Assembly: GCA_023382595.1 (NCBI GenBank)
Contig: JAHDWB010000010.1
Span: 1-64,000 of the forward strand
From: Anaerolineales bacterium
Lineage (GTDB): Bacteria; Chloroflexota; Anaerolineae; Anaerolineales; Villigracilaceae
DNA length: 64,000 bases
Direction of reading: 5' to 3'
Position 1 is the first letter of the stretch. Each line of letters opens with the position of its first letter. A program made the position numbers and the translations under genes. The notes beneath the pieces were generated by a model. That model was not told where the DNA came from, made no database searches, and worked only from the letters and a program-made list of their open reading frames with translations. Below, in pieces: positions 45,094 to 57,043 of this stretch.

Positions 45094-45290
45094 GGCTCTC
45101 CTTCGTTCAAGTTGGTTTAAAACCTGCCAGAGGTTACTATACAAGCTTAATGAAAAGATGAAGAAATTATGTGATTTCCTGCAGTTTCTATTAATCATGT
45201 GCATTTTTTCCCAAAACATGGATGCGCAGGGCAAGGTAAGGTATAATCAATACGCCTTTCTTTAGGCGCAAATTCAATACAAGGCTGAGT

Positions 45291-46865
45291 ATGACAGGCG
45301 CATTTAAACTACCCAACGAATACTGGTTGTCCCTTCAAGTCACCCCGCAAGACGTTGAAAACCTGCACACATTTCTTTTCGAACGCGAGACGCCGTCGAC
45401 GACGCGCGATCTCGTTTCGGAGTTTATCGAGTCACGCATCCGTTTTGAGCGCAATGCGGCGGAGAAGAAACAGAAAGCTGCCGGCAAGCCCTTCATCCCG
45501 AAGGAAAAATATGAGGTCGGCGATGAGCTGGTCTTCCCCGCCTTGGAATGGAAGCGCGGCAGGGTTGCGCTTGTGCGCCCCGGCGTGAACCCGGTGATGG
45601 ATGATTTCGATGTGATCACGGTGGAGATGGAAGACGCGACAGAGCGGTTGTTCGCGGCGCGGTTGTCTTCGCATCTTTTGAACGATGTGCCGCTGGCAAC
45701 CCCCGAAAGCGACGAGGTCAGCGCGGCGGTCGTTCTGCGCGAACACGGCGCTTCGATCATGAAGAAACTTGAGTCCGCGCTGAACGCCGATGATGGGCTG
45801 GTGCGCATCGCGGGGCGCTGGTTCCCGCGCGCGCTGTTGATCGATATCAATCAGGGACAGTTGAATCTCACGGAAGCCGTCCTGGATATGGCTGGCGGCG
45901 AACCGCTCGTCACCGAAGCGTTGATGAAGGATATCGAACTGCCGTCCGGCGTCAACCCGAAGCTGGCGGAATTCTCCCTGAACTATGCGCTCGAAAAGGA
46001 TGAGCGTTTCGATGAGGTCGGTCCTGCGGGGCAGGTGTTGTGGTGCCTGCGCCGGCTCGAACCCGACCATGTGCGCGAGGTCCCGCCTCCGCTGCGGTAT
46101 TTTGAGATCGAACATGACCGCGCCGAACTGACCGCGGCGATGCTCAATCTCGAAGCCCAATTGGATGACGAGTTGACCCCGTCCGATGCGATTGACCCTG
46201 AGGCGGAGATCGACTCTCTGACCATCACGTTGATCTATCCGCATCTGCGGGCGGGTACATTGCCCATGTCTGCGCAGGCGCGGAAGTTATTCCCGACCGC
46301 TTATGAATCCCCGCGCGTGCGCTTCACGCTCGTGGACGGCAAGACCGGTCAGCGCATCGCTGCCTGGGTGGTGCGTGAACACGGCTATGTCTTTGGTCTG
46401 CGCGAGTGGTACAAGGCGCACCAGTTGATCCCCGGTTCGCTTGTGCAGGTGCGCAGGGGCGAGAAGCCCGGCGAAGTGATCGTGGATGTGAAGAGCCAGC
46501 GTTCCTCCAAGGATTGGGTGCGCACCGTCATGGTCGGCTCGGACGGCGGTTTCGTGTTCGCGATGCTCAAGCAGCCGATCACTGCCGAATTCAACGACCG
46601 CATGGTGATCCATGTGCCCGATTTCAAGGCGCTCGACCCCATTTGGGAAAAGAGGCGTTCCTTTGAAGACCTCGTCCTGCTGGTGATGCGCGAGCTGTCG
46701 AAATCCAACCCGCAGGGACACGTCCATGCGCAGGAGTTGTACGCCGCGGTCAACCTGGTCCGCCGCGTGCCGCCCGCTCCGCTGTTTGCCATGCTGGCAG
46801 CGAACCCGGTATTCAAGCACGTAGGCGATCTGCACTTCCGTCTCGGCACAGAGGAGGTTGAATGA
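45291..46865 (+). CDS. unrecognised 524-residue protein, possible C-terminal winged helix
   Basis: A soluble protein with no family I can name. The C-terminal 70 residues (SFEDLVLLVMRELSKSNPQG to LHFRLG) look like a HARE-type winged helix, seen in proteins tied to nucleic acids. The middle contains beta-rich segments with ESPRVRFTLVDGKTGQRI. It overlaps the next gene by 4 bp, so the two probably act together. Upstream TATAAT at 45242-45247 could be a -10 box. No membrane segment or signal is seen. Confidence 0.6.
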   Translation: MTGAFKLPNEYWLSLQVTPQDVENLHTFLFERETPSTTRDLVSEFIESRIRFERNAAEKKQKAAGKPFIPKEKYEVGDELVFPALEWKRGRVALVRPGVNPVMDDFDVITVEMEDATERLFAARLSSHLLNDVPLATPESDEVSAAVVLREHGASIMKKLESALNADDGLVRIAGRWFPRALLIDINQGQLNLTEAVLDMAGGEPLVTEALMKDIELPSGVNPKLAEFSLNYALEKDERFDEVGPAGQVLWCLRRLEPDHVREVPPPLRYFEIEHDRAELTAAMLNLEAQLDDELTPSDAIDPEAEIDSLTITLIYPHLRAGTLPMSAQARKLFPTAYESPRVRFTLVDGKTGQRIAAWVVREHGYVFGLREWYKAHQLIPGSLVQVRRGEKPGEVIVDVKSQRSSKDWVRTVMVGSDGGFVFAMLKQPITAEFNDRMVIHVPDFKALDPIWEKRRSFEDLVLLVMRELSKSNPQGHVHAQELYAAVNLVRRVPPAPLFAMLAANPVFKHVGDLHFRLGTEEVE

Positions 46866-47308
46866 TGAGCCTGTTAAAACCCGGCGTAAACACCCCCTTC
46901 CATATCGATTTTGATTGGTGGAAGCAGAACGAACGCGATTGGAACGTATTTCTACGGTCGCTGTTATGCGCCGAGCACCAGGAAGTCTTTGCCGATGTTG
47001 AAGACGGCGGGCGGATCGACTGGATCGACCCCGAGACCGCCGAGGTCAAGCCTGTGGACGGGGTACAGCACGCCCTGATGAGCCATTGCGCGCTGCTGCC
47101 CGAATTTGTGGAGGAGCGCACCGCCATTGTGGAAGCCATCTTCCGCACCTTTCTGGCAAATGGGAATACGCCCATGTCGGCGGAGGAACTTGGGAAACGG
47201 CTGGGCAGACCCGCGCCGACCATCCTGCGCACCATCGCCGGTCCGCGCGTCTATCGGGGATTGAGACCGCTTCAGAATCAGCCCCAAAACATTCCGGCAT
47301 CGGAGTAA
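46862..47308 (+). CDS. unrecognised 148-residue partner protein
   Basis: A small soluble protein coupled to the 524-residue gene by a 4-bp overlap. The last 50 residues (MSAEELGKRLGRPAPTILRTIAG) resemble a helix-turn-helix. The N-terminus has WWKQNERDWNVFLRSLLCAEH. With the putative winged helix upstream, a two-component DNA-associated unit is possible; this is inference. An in-frame second ATG at 46865 is an alternative start. Confidence 0.6.
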   Translation: MMSLLKPGVNTPFHIDFDWWKQNERDWNVFLRSLLCAEHQEVFADVEDGGRIDWIDPETAEVKPVDGVQHALMSHCALLPEFVEERTAIVEAIFRTFLANGNTPMSAEELGKRLGRPAPTILRTIAGPRVYRGLRPLQNQPQNIPASE

Positions 47309-47320
47309 AATAGAAGCACT

Positions 47321-47393
47321 GCCCCCGTAGCTCAATGGACAGAGCACCTGCCTTCTAAGCAGTAGGTTGCGGGTTCGAATCCCTCCGGGGGCG
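47321..47393 (+). tRNA. tRNA-Arg (TCT)
   Basis: Acceptor GCCCCCG/CGGGGGC, D arm GCTC/GAGC, anticodon stem CTGC/GCAG with loop CTTCTAA, giving TCT, and T loop TTCGAAT. CCA is not encoded. Confidence 0.93.
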
Positions 47394-47425
47394 CCTATTC
47401 TCTTGCACATTTCAAGGAGTAAACC

Positions 47426-47826
47426 ATGCCAACCATTATCCGTAAAACGCATGAAACGCTTGTGGAAGTCCGGCGCGATGTGCTGCATGCGATGGGGTGG
47501 CAGGTGCGCCCGGGTGTGTGGAGTCCGCCCACCGACGCCTACGAAACCGCGCAAGCCTATATCGTGCGCGTGGAAGCGGCGGGGATGCGCGAGGACGATT
47601 TTGAAGTCTTCATCCAGAACGATACGCTGTTCGTGGCAGGCACCCGCCCCGACCTGTCGGCAGAGAGGCGCGCCTATCACCAGATGGAAATACGGTTCGG
47701 GAAATTTGCCACCTCAGTCAGCCTGCCGGTTGCGGTCAATGTCGACGAAGCGCGCGCAGAGTACAAGGATGGCTTCCTTGTGATCACCCTCCCCAAATCA
47801 GACCCACAATCAAGGTTGGATACTTA

Positions 47827-47827
<1 letters not shown>
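47426..47827 (+). CDS. hsp20: Hsp20/alpha-crystallin small heat shock protein
   Basis: A 133-residue chaperone that holds unfolded proteins. The alpha-crystallin domain spans about 34-128, with [20 protein letters not shown] and the conserved [12 protein letters not shown]. An I-x-I-type C-terminal motif is not evident. Its stop overlaps the lon start by one base, giving a chaperone-protease operon. AAGGAG precedes the ATG. Confidence 0.88.
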
Positions 47828-50505
<2,678 letters not shown>

Positions 50506-50835
50506 CGATACCATGGTGACCCTGTTGAAGACCCTGCTGAAAATGGAGGGCTTCGAGGTCGTGGCGATCCAGCCGGACGGCGACGTGATCGAAGCGGTCA
50601 AAGAGGAAAAACCGGATATCCTGCTGATGGATGTGTATCTTTCCCAGCAGAGCGGGCTGGATATCCTGGACCAATTGCGCGGCATGGATGACACCGCCAA
50701 CGTGCGCGTCATCATGTCGTCCGGGGCGAGCGTCAAGGAAGAATGTCTCAACCGGGGCGCCAACGGTTTTTTGCCCAAGCCTTATATGCCGGATGACCTG
50801 ATCTCGATTCTTAAACAGAACATCCTGTCTGCATA

Positions 50836-51270
50836 ATGTCCGAGCGTGTTGCCCTGCGGGAATTTTCATTCGATCAGGATTACGAGCGCGTCCTTCAGTT
50901 ATGGAGGAGCATTGAAAAGGGGATGAACGTCGGGCGTTCAGATGCGCCCGAAGAGATCCGTAAGAAACTACAGCGCGACCCCGACCTGTTCTTGGTCGCA
51001 GAAAACGAAAGCGGGATCATCGGGACGATCATTGGCGGCTTCGACGGCAGGCGCGGCATGATCTATCACCTTGCCGTGAGCAGGGATCTGCGCGGGCAGG
51101 GCATTGGCGCGATGCTGCTGGAAGAGGTCGAAACGCGCCTGCGCGCCAGGGGCTGTCTCAAATGCCTGCTGCACGTCTTTGCCGACAACACGGAAGCCGT
51201 CCAGTTCTACAAGGACCGCGGCTGGCGCGAGCAAACCGAAGATATCGTTTTTGGGAAAGAACTTTTATGA
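50836..51270 (+). CDS. GNAT-family acetyltransferase (RimI-like)
   Basis: A 144-residue GNAT. Motif A is IYHLAVSRDLRGQGIGAMLLEE and the C-terminus has DNTEAVQFYKDRGW, a pattern common to RimI-like N-alpha-acetyltransferases and small-molecule GNATs. Substrate is unknown. It overlaps the response regulator by 1 bp and the next gene by 4 bp. Confidence 0.8.
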   Translation: MSERVALREFSFDQDYERVLQLWRSIEKGMNVGRSDAPEEIRKKLQRDPDLFLVAENESGIIGTIIGGFDGRRGMIYHLAVSRDLRGQGIGAMLLEEVETRLRARGCLKCLLHVFADNTEAVQFYKDRGWREQTEDIVFGKELL

Positions 51271-51761
51271 CGATCCGATTCGGGATACTGACGCTCTCCG
51301 ACCGCTCCTCGCGCGGCGAGCGGGAGGACGCTTCCGGACCGGCGCTGGCGGCTCTGCTCCGCGCCGAAAACTGTTCCGTCATCCGTCAACATATCCTGCC
51401 CGACGATGAAGCCGCCATCCGCGCGGCGTTGACCGAATGGGCGGACAGCGGCGAATTCGACGTCATCCTGACGACGGGCAGCACCGGTTTTGCCGCGCGC
51501 GATGTCGCGCCGGAAGCCACGCTGGCTGTGATAGAACGCCATGCGCCGGGGCTGGCGGAGGTCATGCGCGCGGAAAGCCTGAAAAAAACGAAGCATGCCA
51601 TGCTCTCGCGCGCCACCGCCGGCATCCGCGGGCGGACATTGATCGTCAACCTGCCCGGCAGCCCCAAGGGCGCAGTGGAAAATTTGCAGACCATCCTGCC
51701 CGTCCTGCCGCATGCCGTACAACTGCTGCGCGAAGATCCCGATTCGGAAGCATCGCATTAA
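51267..51761 (+). CDS. mogA: MogA/MoaB-type molybdenum cofactor protein
   Basis: A 164-residue protein of the MoCF fold that adenylylates molybdopterin before metal insertion. The active-site motif is TTGSTGFAARDVAPEAT, and LPGSPKGAVENL is the second conserved loop. A longer frame starting at 51162 lies inside the GNAT gene; ATG 51267 overlaps its stop by 4 bp. It ends the hsp20-lon chain. No other cofactor genes are nearby. Confidence 0.87.
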   Translation: MTIRFGILTLSDRSSRGEREDASGPALAALLRAENCSVIRQHILPDDEAAIRAALTEWADSGEFDVILTTGSTGFAARDVAPEATLAVIERHAPGLAEVMRAESLKKTKHAMLSRATAGIRGRTLIVNLPGSPKGAVENLQTILPVLPHAVQLLREDPDSEASH

Positions 51762-51778
51762 TAGACCATATTCGTGAA

Positions 51779-51823
51779 ATCAAAAACTCTCCTGTGATCT
51801 TGCTTCACAAGAGAGTTTTTGAT
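51779..51823. terminator. bidirectional terminator between mogA and mrp
   Basis: ATCAAAAACTCTC/GAGAGTTTTTGAT with an inner TGTGA/TCACA pair. A- and T-runs on both sides suit the convergent genes. Confidence 0.8.
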
Positions 51824-51846
51824 CTGTTGAGCCGATATTACGCCCG

Positions 51847-52920
51847 TTACTCCACGATATTGATCGGTAGGGCGTTGTTCGTGCCGAGCGCCGCAACGGA
51901 CACTTTCTGCGCGATCTTTTGAGCGATCTCGCTGAACGCCAGCGCCGCCGCGGATTCGGGGTTGCTGACAACAATGGGTTTGCCGCTGTCGCCGCCCACG
52001 CGCACGTTCTGGTCGATCGGCACTTTGCCGAGGAAGGTCGTTTCGGTGGCTTGTGCCAATTGTTCGCCGCCGCCCGAGCCGAAGATGTCCATGCGGGTGC
52101 CGTCGGGCAGATCAAGGTAGGACATGTTCTCGACAACGCCGAGAATGGGAACTTCCAACTGCTTGAACATGTTCAAGCCGCGTCCCGCGTCTTCCAGCGA
52201 GACGAGCTGGGGAAGCGTCACGATGACCGCGCCGCTGAGAGGCAGAGCCTGCGCGAGCGAGAGAGCCGCGTCACCCGTCCCGGGGGGCAGGTCCACAATC
52301 AGATAATCCAGTTCGCCCCATTCCACATCGCCCAGAAACTGACGGATGGCAGAATTGAGCATCGGTCCGCGCCAGATGAGCGGTTGACCAGGCTTGACGA
52401 GCAGACCCATCGAGACCATTTTCAGTCCGTATGCCTGTGCAGGGATGAGTTTTTGCCCATCGGGCGGGGGGAGTTTTTCCACGCCGAGCATGGTGGGCGT
52501 GTTCGGTCCGTAGATATCGGCATCCATCAAACCGACGCGCGCGCCGGTCATTGCCAGCGCCACCGCCACGTTGACCGAAACGGTGGACTTGCCCACGCCG
52601 CCCTTGCCGGAGCCGATGGCGATGGCGTTGCGGATGGGCATCTTGACCAGCCCGCGCATGCGACCATCGTTCGGGACATCCGAATCCATTTTCACTTCGA
52701 CGGTATTCAAACCCTCGATACTTTTGAGCGCATTGCGGCAATCCGCTTCGATCTTCCCTTTCAGCGGACAGGCAGGGGTGGTCAGCATAACGGTAAATGA
52801 GACCTTGTCGCCTTCGATCTCGATGTTGCGGATCATATTGAGTGTGACCAAATCCTGACCGAGATCAGGTTCCTGTACCGTGCCAAGCGCTTTCAGAACA
52901 GCTTCTTTTGTAATAGTCAT
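51847..52920 (-). CDS. mrp: Mrp/ApbC (NBP35-like) Fe-S carrier ATPase
   Basis: A 357-residue protein. An N-terminal MIP18/DUF59 domain (1-85, VQEPDLGQDLVTLNMIRN) precedes a deviant P-loop ATPase (GKGGVGKSTVSVN, near residue 105). The paired-Cys motif typical of many Mrp proteins is not evident; only scattered Cys are seen. Such proteins bind and deliver Fe-S clusters; complex I is one known client of the family. It is last in the iscX-nuoBCDI run, which supports that role. Confidence 0.9.
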   Translation of the reverse strand: MTITKEAVLKALGTVQEPDLGQDLVTLNMIRNIEIEGDKVSFTVMLTTPACPLKGKIEADCRNALKSIEGLNTVEVKMDSDVPNDGRMRGLVKMPIRNAIAIGSGKGGVGKSTVSVNVAVALAMTGARVGLMDADIYGPNTPTMLGVEKLPPPDGQKLIPAQAYGLKMVSMGLLVKPGQPLIWRGPMLNSAIRQFLGDVEWGELDYLIVDLPPGTGDAALSLAQALPLSGAVIVTLPQLVSLEDAGRGLNMFKQLEVPILGVVENMSYLDLPDGTRMDIFGSGGGEQLAQATETTFLGKVPIDQNVRVGGDSGKPIVVSNPESAAALAFSEIAQKIAQKVSVAALGTNNALPINIVE

Positions 52921-52954
52921 CAGTTTTTATCTACCAGTATCTTTAAGAATAATT

Positions 52955-53012
52955 CGTCATTGCGGGAAGTTGGGGGATTCTGCACTTGGGGTCGCTTCCT
53001 CCCGCAATGACG
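52955..53012. repeat. inverted repeat of the GCAATGACG family
   Basis: CGTCATTGCGGGA and its reverse complement lie 32 bases apart between nuoI and mrp. Related words occur at 37885-37897 and 59355-59366. Confidence 0.8.
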
Positions 53013-53020
53013 TTCGAGAT

Positions 53021-53644
53021 CTACGCCGGCGGCGCGGCGGCGGCTTCCGCCTTGGCGGCTTTTGCCGCTTCCTTTGCCTTGCGGGCTTCCTCTTCGCGGT
53101 TGTAATTCTGCGGGCGGATGCCTGCGTAGTATTGCGCGGGCTTCAGCAGTTTTTCGAGGTCATACACGTTGCGCCCAAACGAAGCGATGGCGAAATCGTG
53201 ATCCATCTTGATCGCGTCGAACGGACAGTATTCCGCGCAGAAGCCGCAGTTCATGCAGATGTCCATATCGATATAGAACTCGGCAGGCTGGGGGATCGGT
53301 CTGCCCGTGTTCGGGTCGTTGGTACGCACGATCCAGATGCACTGCGGCGGACAGACCTTGGCGCAAATGCCGCAGGATGTACAGCGCACTTCCTTTTTGT
53401 CATCCGCACCCTCATCGTACACCAAAAACGGCACGAAGCGGAACTCCTCCGGCGTGATCAATTGTTCCTCGGGATACTGCACCGTGAAGATGCCGCGCGT
53501 ATCCTTGCTGGAACGATGCGCTACACCTTCTTTCGTTCCGTATCGTTTTTTACCGCTCAGCCACCAGGAGATATCCTCGATATAGGTATTCCAATACCGC
53601 TTCCAGGTGACGATCATTCCTTTGATGATACCTTTTCCGTACAT
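53021..53644 (-). CDS. nuoI: NADH-quinone oxidoreductase subunit I
   Basis: A 207-residue 8Fe ferredoxin-like subunit that links cluster N6a/N6b to N2 in complex I. The two ligand motifs are CTSCGICAKVCP and CMNCGFCAEYCP. An Ala/Glu/Lys-rich tail (about 180-207) is extra. The region between the ligand motifs (IWIVRTNDPNTGRPIPQPAE) is longer than in many NuoI. It follows nuoCD by 15 bp. Confidence 0.9.
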   Translation of the reverse strand: MYGKGIIKGMIVTWKRYWNTYIEDISWWLSGKKRYGTKEGVAHRSSKDTRGIFTVQYPEEQLITPEEFRFVPFLVYDEGADDKKEVRCTSCGICAKVCPPQCIWIVRTNDPNTGRPIPQPAEFYIDMDICMNCGFCAEYCPFDAIKMDHDFAIASFGRNVYDLEKLLKPAQYYAGIRPQNYNREEEARKAKEAAKAAKAEAAAAPPA

Positions 53645-53659
53645 GGGTAGGTTCTCCTT

Positions 53660-55405
53660 TTAGCGATCCACTTCGCCCATCACGATATCGAGCATCGCAA
53701 GCAGGGCAACGAAGTCCGCGATCTTTGTGCCGATGCACATCGTCTCGAGCGCGGTCAGGTTGATGAACGAAGGCGCGCGCACGTGATAGCGGTACGGATT
53801 GGGCTTTCCATTGGACACGACGTAGAAGCCGAGTTCGCCCTTCGGCGACTCCACACGACCATACGCCTCACCTGCCGGGACCCGGACCTGATACTGCGGT
53901 TTCTGCGAGTTGATCGGTCCTTCGGGCATTTGCTTGAGCGCCTGCTCCAGGATCCGCAGGGATTGGCGGATCTCATCGAAACGGATCAGGTAGTTATCCA
54001 TCATGTCGCCGTTGTAGCGGACCGCCACGTCGAAATCGAAGCGGTCATAGACCGAGTACGGGTCGGCGCGGCGCAGGTCATACGGCACGCCAGCCGCCCG
54101 CAGACAGGGTCCCGTCACCGAATGCCGGATGGCTTGTTCGGCATCGAGCACTTTGATGCCGGTCAAACGCGCAATCAGGATCTCGTTCTCGTTCAGCAGG
54201 CGTTCCATTTCGTCGGTCTTGGCGGGCAGACGGTCGTGCACCAGATCCTTGATCTTTTGCAGCACATCCTCGGGGATGTCGCGCACCACACCGCCAAAGC
54301 GGAAGTAGTTGCACATCATGCGCGCGCCGGAGACCGCCTCAAAGATATCGAGGATCAATTCGCGCTCCTCGAAGGCATACAACGAAGGCGTGAACATCGA
54401 ACCAAGGTCGTTGATCAACATGCCGATGAAGATCAGGTGGTTCTGGATGCGGCTGAGCTCCGCCATGATGACGCGGATGTATTCCGCGCGCTCGGCGACG
54501 GGGATCTTCATCAATTTTTCGACGGTGGTGGCATAGCCGAAATTGTTCGCCATCGAGTTGAAGTAATCGAGGCGGTCGGTGTACGGCATGATCTGCAGGT
54601 AGGTATTGCGCTCGCCGATCTTGTCGTGGTTGCGGTGCAGGTAGCCCATGACGGGTTTCAACCCGATGACGGTCTCGCCGTCGAGGGTGACCGCCACGCG
54701 CAAGACTCCGTGTGTGGAGGGATGATGCGGTCCCATATTGACGACCACATGCTCGGTATTTAACGCGCGTTCGCCCTGATCCATGGTGGAACGTTCCAGC
54801 GAGAAGTAGAGCGCGTCCTCGTTCTGTGGCGCATAGTTGTCGGGGTCAAAGCCCTCGGGGAGTTTTATGTTATCGCGGTAGGGATTTTTGAACTCGGCAT
54901 ACGAGTGATTTCCCTCGGGCCAGCGGCTCTTGAACGGCTTGACATCCTCCTCGAAGAAGGCTTCTTTGTAATCCTTGCGGAGCGGATGCCCTTCGAAACC
55001 TTCCCACATCAGGATGCGGCGCAGGTCGGGGTGACCGGTGAAGCGGACGCCCAGCAGGTCCCAGATCTCGCGCTCCTGAAAATCGGCGCCGGTCCACACA
55101 TCATACAGGGATGGGATCTCGACAGGGTCGCTTCGCTCCGCCTGCACTTTGAAGACCAAGCCCGGTCCGCCGGTGGTGCGGAAGGCGTGGTAGACCACTT
55201 CCATTTTGTTCTCGGCGATGTAGTCCACGCCGGTGACGTTGGAGAGCAGGTCGAAGCCGAACTCGTCGCGGATGGCGGTTGCCACTTCCACGAGGTTTTC
55301 TTTTTTGACGATGAAGCCAGAGTTGCCGGGGCGTTCGTCAGCGGTGACAAAGCCCGGGAAACGGGCAACCAGGTCAACGGTCTGGGTGGAGGCGGGTGCG
55401 GTCAT
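53660..55405 (-). CDS. nuoCD: fused NADH-quinone oxidoreductase subunit C/D
   Basis: A 581-residue fusion. Residues 1-175 are NuoC ([20 protein letters not shown]) and about 210-581 are NuoD, with the quinone-site motif [10 protein letters not shown] and later [10 protein letters not shown]. The CxxC pairs that bind NiFe in hydrogenases are absent, so this is complex I rather than a group 4 hydrogenase. Start overlaps the nuoB stop by 4 bp. Confidence 0.93.
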   Translation of the reverse strand: MTAPASTQTVDLVARFPGFVTADERPGNSGFIVKKENLVEVATAIRDEFGFDLLSNVTGVDYIAENKMEVVYHAFRTTGGPGLVFKVQAERSDPVEIPSLYDVWTGADFQEREIWDLLGVRFTGHPDLRRILMWEGFEGHPLRKDYKEAFFEEDVKPFKSRWPEGNHSYAEFKNPYRDNIKLPEGFDPDNYAPQNEDALYFSLERSTMDQGERALNTEHVVVNMGPHHPSTHGVLRVAVTLDGETVIGLKPVMGYLHRNHDKIGERNTYLQIMPYTDRLDYFNSMANNFGYATTVEKLMKIPVAERAEYIRVIMAELSRIQNHLIFIGMLINDLGSMFTPSLYAFEERELILDIFEAVSGARMMCNYFRFGGVVRDIPEDVLQKIKDLVHDRLPAKTDEMERLLNENEILIARLTGIKVLDAEQAIRHSVTGPCLRAAGVPYDLRRADPYSVYDRFDFDVAVRYNGDMMDNYLIRFDEIRQSLRILEQALKQMPEGPINSQKPQYQVRVPAGEAYGRVESPKGELGFYVVSNGKPNPYRYHVRAPSFINLTALETMCIGTKIADFVALLAMLDIVMGEVDR

Positions 55406-56046
55406 GCTTCACCTTCCTTTTGCGCTGTCTGCGCGGCGACTTGCTTGAATTCCGCATTGCGGCGCACGTCGATGAGATCAGGTCCGAGGATCGGCATCGG
55501 GACGTAGTTCGGGTCTACCTTGCCTTTTTGATACCAGCGGACTTTCTTGATGGATTGCTTGTCGATCTTTTCCTGCAGTTTGATCAGCCCGGCGATCAAT
55601 GCCTGCGGGGTAGGAGGGCAGCCGGGGATGTACACGTCGACGGGCAGGAATTTATCGATGCCGGCCACGACGTTATAGCCTTCCTTGAACGGTCCGCCGC
55701 TGGATGCGCACGCGCCCATCGCTACCACATATTTCGGTTCGGGCATCTGGTTGTACAGGCGGATGATGGACGGCAGCATCTTTTTGGTGACCGTGCCGGA
55801 GACCAGCATCATGTCTGCCTGGCGCGGGGTGGGGCGCATGACCTCCATGCCGAAGCGCGCCATGTCGTAGCGGGCGGCTTGCGCGGCGATCATTTCGATG
55901 GCGCAGCATGCCAGACCGAACATGAGGGGCCACACCGACGAACGACGTCCCCAGTTGTACAGGCGGTCGAGCGTGGTGATGGATACAACATTCTGGATAT
56001 CTTCCGGGATGTTGTAGTTGGGTAGATTCAAGCCTTCATTTTCCAT
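55402..56046 (-). CDS. nuoB: NADH-quinone oxidoreductase subunit B
   Basis: A 214-residue subunit that carries cluster N2. Ligand Cys are visible in [17 protein letters not shown] and [11 protein letters not shown] 56046 is chosen; the upstream extension overlaps iscX. The start overlaps the iscX stop by 11 bp, so translation is likely coupled. Confidence 0.94.
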   Translation of the reverse strand: MENEGLNLPNYNIPEDIQNVVSITTLDRLYNWGRRSSVWPLMFGLACCAIEMIAAQAARYDMARFGMEVMRPTPRQADMMLVSGTVTKKMLPSIIRLYNQMPEPKYVVAMGACASSGGPFKEGYNVVAGIDKFLPVDVYIPGCPPTPQALIAGLIKLQEKIDKQSIKKVRWYQKGKVDPNYVPMPILGPDLIDVRRNAEFKQVAAQTAQKEGEA

Positions 56047-56248
56047 GAATGTTCTCCTCGAACCAGTCTTGATAGATTGAGTATAGGATGTCGTCGTTAA
56101 CGATCGCGGGATCATCCTCGAATTCCGAAAGTTCAAGCGTCCATTTGTAGATCTGTTGCAGACTTACCTCTTCGATGTTCACATCCGTATATTTGCGGCG
56201 GAGTTCCATCGCGATGGCATAGGTATTTTCCCATGTGAGAGTCGTCAC
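56036..56248 (-). CDS. iscX: IscX-like iron-sulfur assembly protein
   Basis: A 70-residue acidic protein that matches IscX in length and pattern: W near residue 6, then Y-x-DV ([10 protein letters not shown]), [20 protein letters not shown] and a final W-x-EE. IscX binds frataxin-like or cysteine desulfurase partners and adjusts cluster assembly. Here it is not in an isc operon but heads nuoB-nuoCD-nuoI-mrp, pointing to cluster supply for complex I. Confidence 0.75.
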   Translation of the reverse strand: MTTLTWENTYAIAMELRRKYTDVNIEEVSLQQIYKWTLELSEFEDDPAIVNDDILYSIYQDWFEENIHGK

Positions 56249-56461
56249 AAGACCGGATTATAGCATGTGGGTGCGAAAAGTCAATTTACTTATGCAAAAA
56301 TATGTTTGCAAAAATCAAGAAGTGAGTATAATCATGGCTGTTGGATGACAAGCCCGCCTCCGGCTTAACCTTGGGCTGGTTCTGTTTCCCCGGGCAGGTT
56401 CCTGCCTCTATTACCGCGCGACGTACTTTCGGGAGCAAGCTCCCTGACTCCAAACTTTGAA
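56249..56461 (+). promoter_or_regulatory. promoter and structured leader of the second SufR-like gene
   Basis: TTTGCA (56305-56310) and TATAAT (56327-56332), 16 bp apart, form a promoter. TGCAAAAAT occurs twice (56293-56301, 56307-56315) at or just upstream of it and may bind a regulator. A leader of about 120 bases holds hairpins such as GGGCAGG/CCTGCC and GGGAGC/GCTCCC. No known riboswitch is recognised. Confidence 0.5.
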
Positions 56462-57040
56462 ATGACCTCCCGCCAAAAAGTTCTCAACCATCTCAAGAAG
56501 ACCCGCTCCGTTTCGGCGCGGGAGATCGCGCGCGCATTGAAGATGTCCGCGCCGAACGTACGGCATCACCTCTCCATCCTGTGCGCGGACGGGCGCATCG
56601 AAATGACCGAGTCCCGCCCGCTTGATGGGCGCGGCAGACCGGAAAAATTATATTCGCTGGCGCAGTCTGCGCTGGGAGATAACCTGTCCGTTCTGGCGGA
56701 TGTGCTGCTGGACGAGGGTATGGATGCGGAGCGGATCGGGAAGCGTATTGCCGAGACGCATGGATTGAGCGAATTTGCCAGCCAGCCGATCGCAAAACGC
56801 TTGAACCTGCTCATCGAGCGGCTAAACGAAATGCACTATCAGGCGCGTTGGGAGGCGGGCGCGGAGGGTCCGCGCATCATCTTCGGACGCTGCCCGTACT
56901 CAAAGGTGATTGAGAACCATCCCGAACTCTGTACAATGGATGAAGCGATGCTCAAGACTGCCCTGGCGCGGACGGTTCACCCTGTGCGCCGCGGCGGTCT
57001 CAAACCCGGCATGTGCCCATTCCTGTTCGAGATCGGATAA
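56462..57040 (+). CDS. SufR-like winged-helix regulator with three C-terminal Cys
   Basis: A 192-residue regulator built like SufR. The winged helix (3-62) has MSAPNVRHHLSILCADGRIEM and a GRGRPEKLYSL wing. The C-terminal region has C144, C157 and C185 in RCPYSKVIENHPELC and MCPF; the third SufR Cys position is missing. It may bind an Fe-S cluster or another cofactor. It is divergent from iscX-nuoBCDI, so that operon is the natural target candidate. Confidence 0.75.
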   Translation: MTSRQKVLNHLKKTRSVSAREIARALKMSAPNVRHHLSILCADGRIEMTESRPLDGRGRPEKLYSLAQSALGDNLSVLADVLLDEGMDAERIGKRIAETHGLSEFASQPIAKRLNLLIERLNEMHYQARWEAGAEGPRIIFGRCPYSKVIENHPELCTMDEAMLKTALARTVHPVRRGGLKPGMCPFLFEIG

Positions 57041-57043
57041 GGT

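Noticed and set aside
53660-56046. nuoB/nuoCD as a group 4 NiFe hydrogenase
   Set aside because: The large-subunit CxxC pairs are absent and [10 protein letters not shown] is the complex I form.
56340-56461. Known riboswitch in the leader of the SufR-like gene
   Set aside because: Hairpins are present but no conserved core of a riboswitch class I know could be found.
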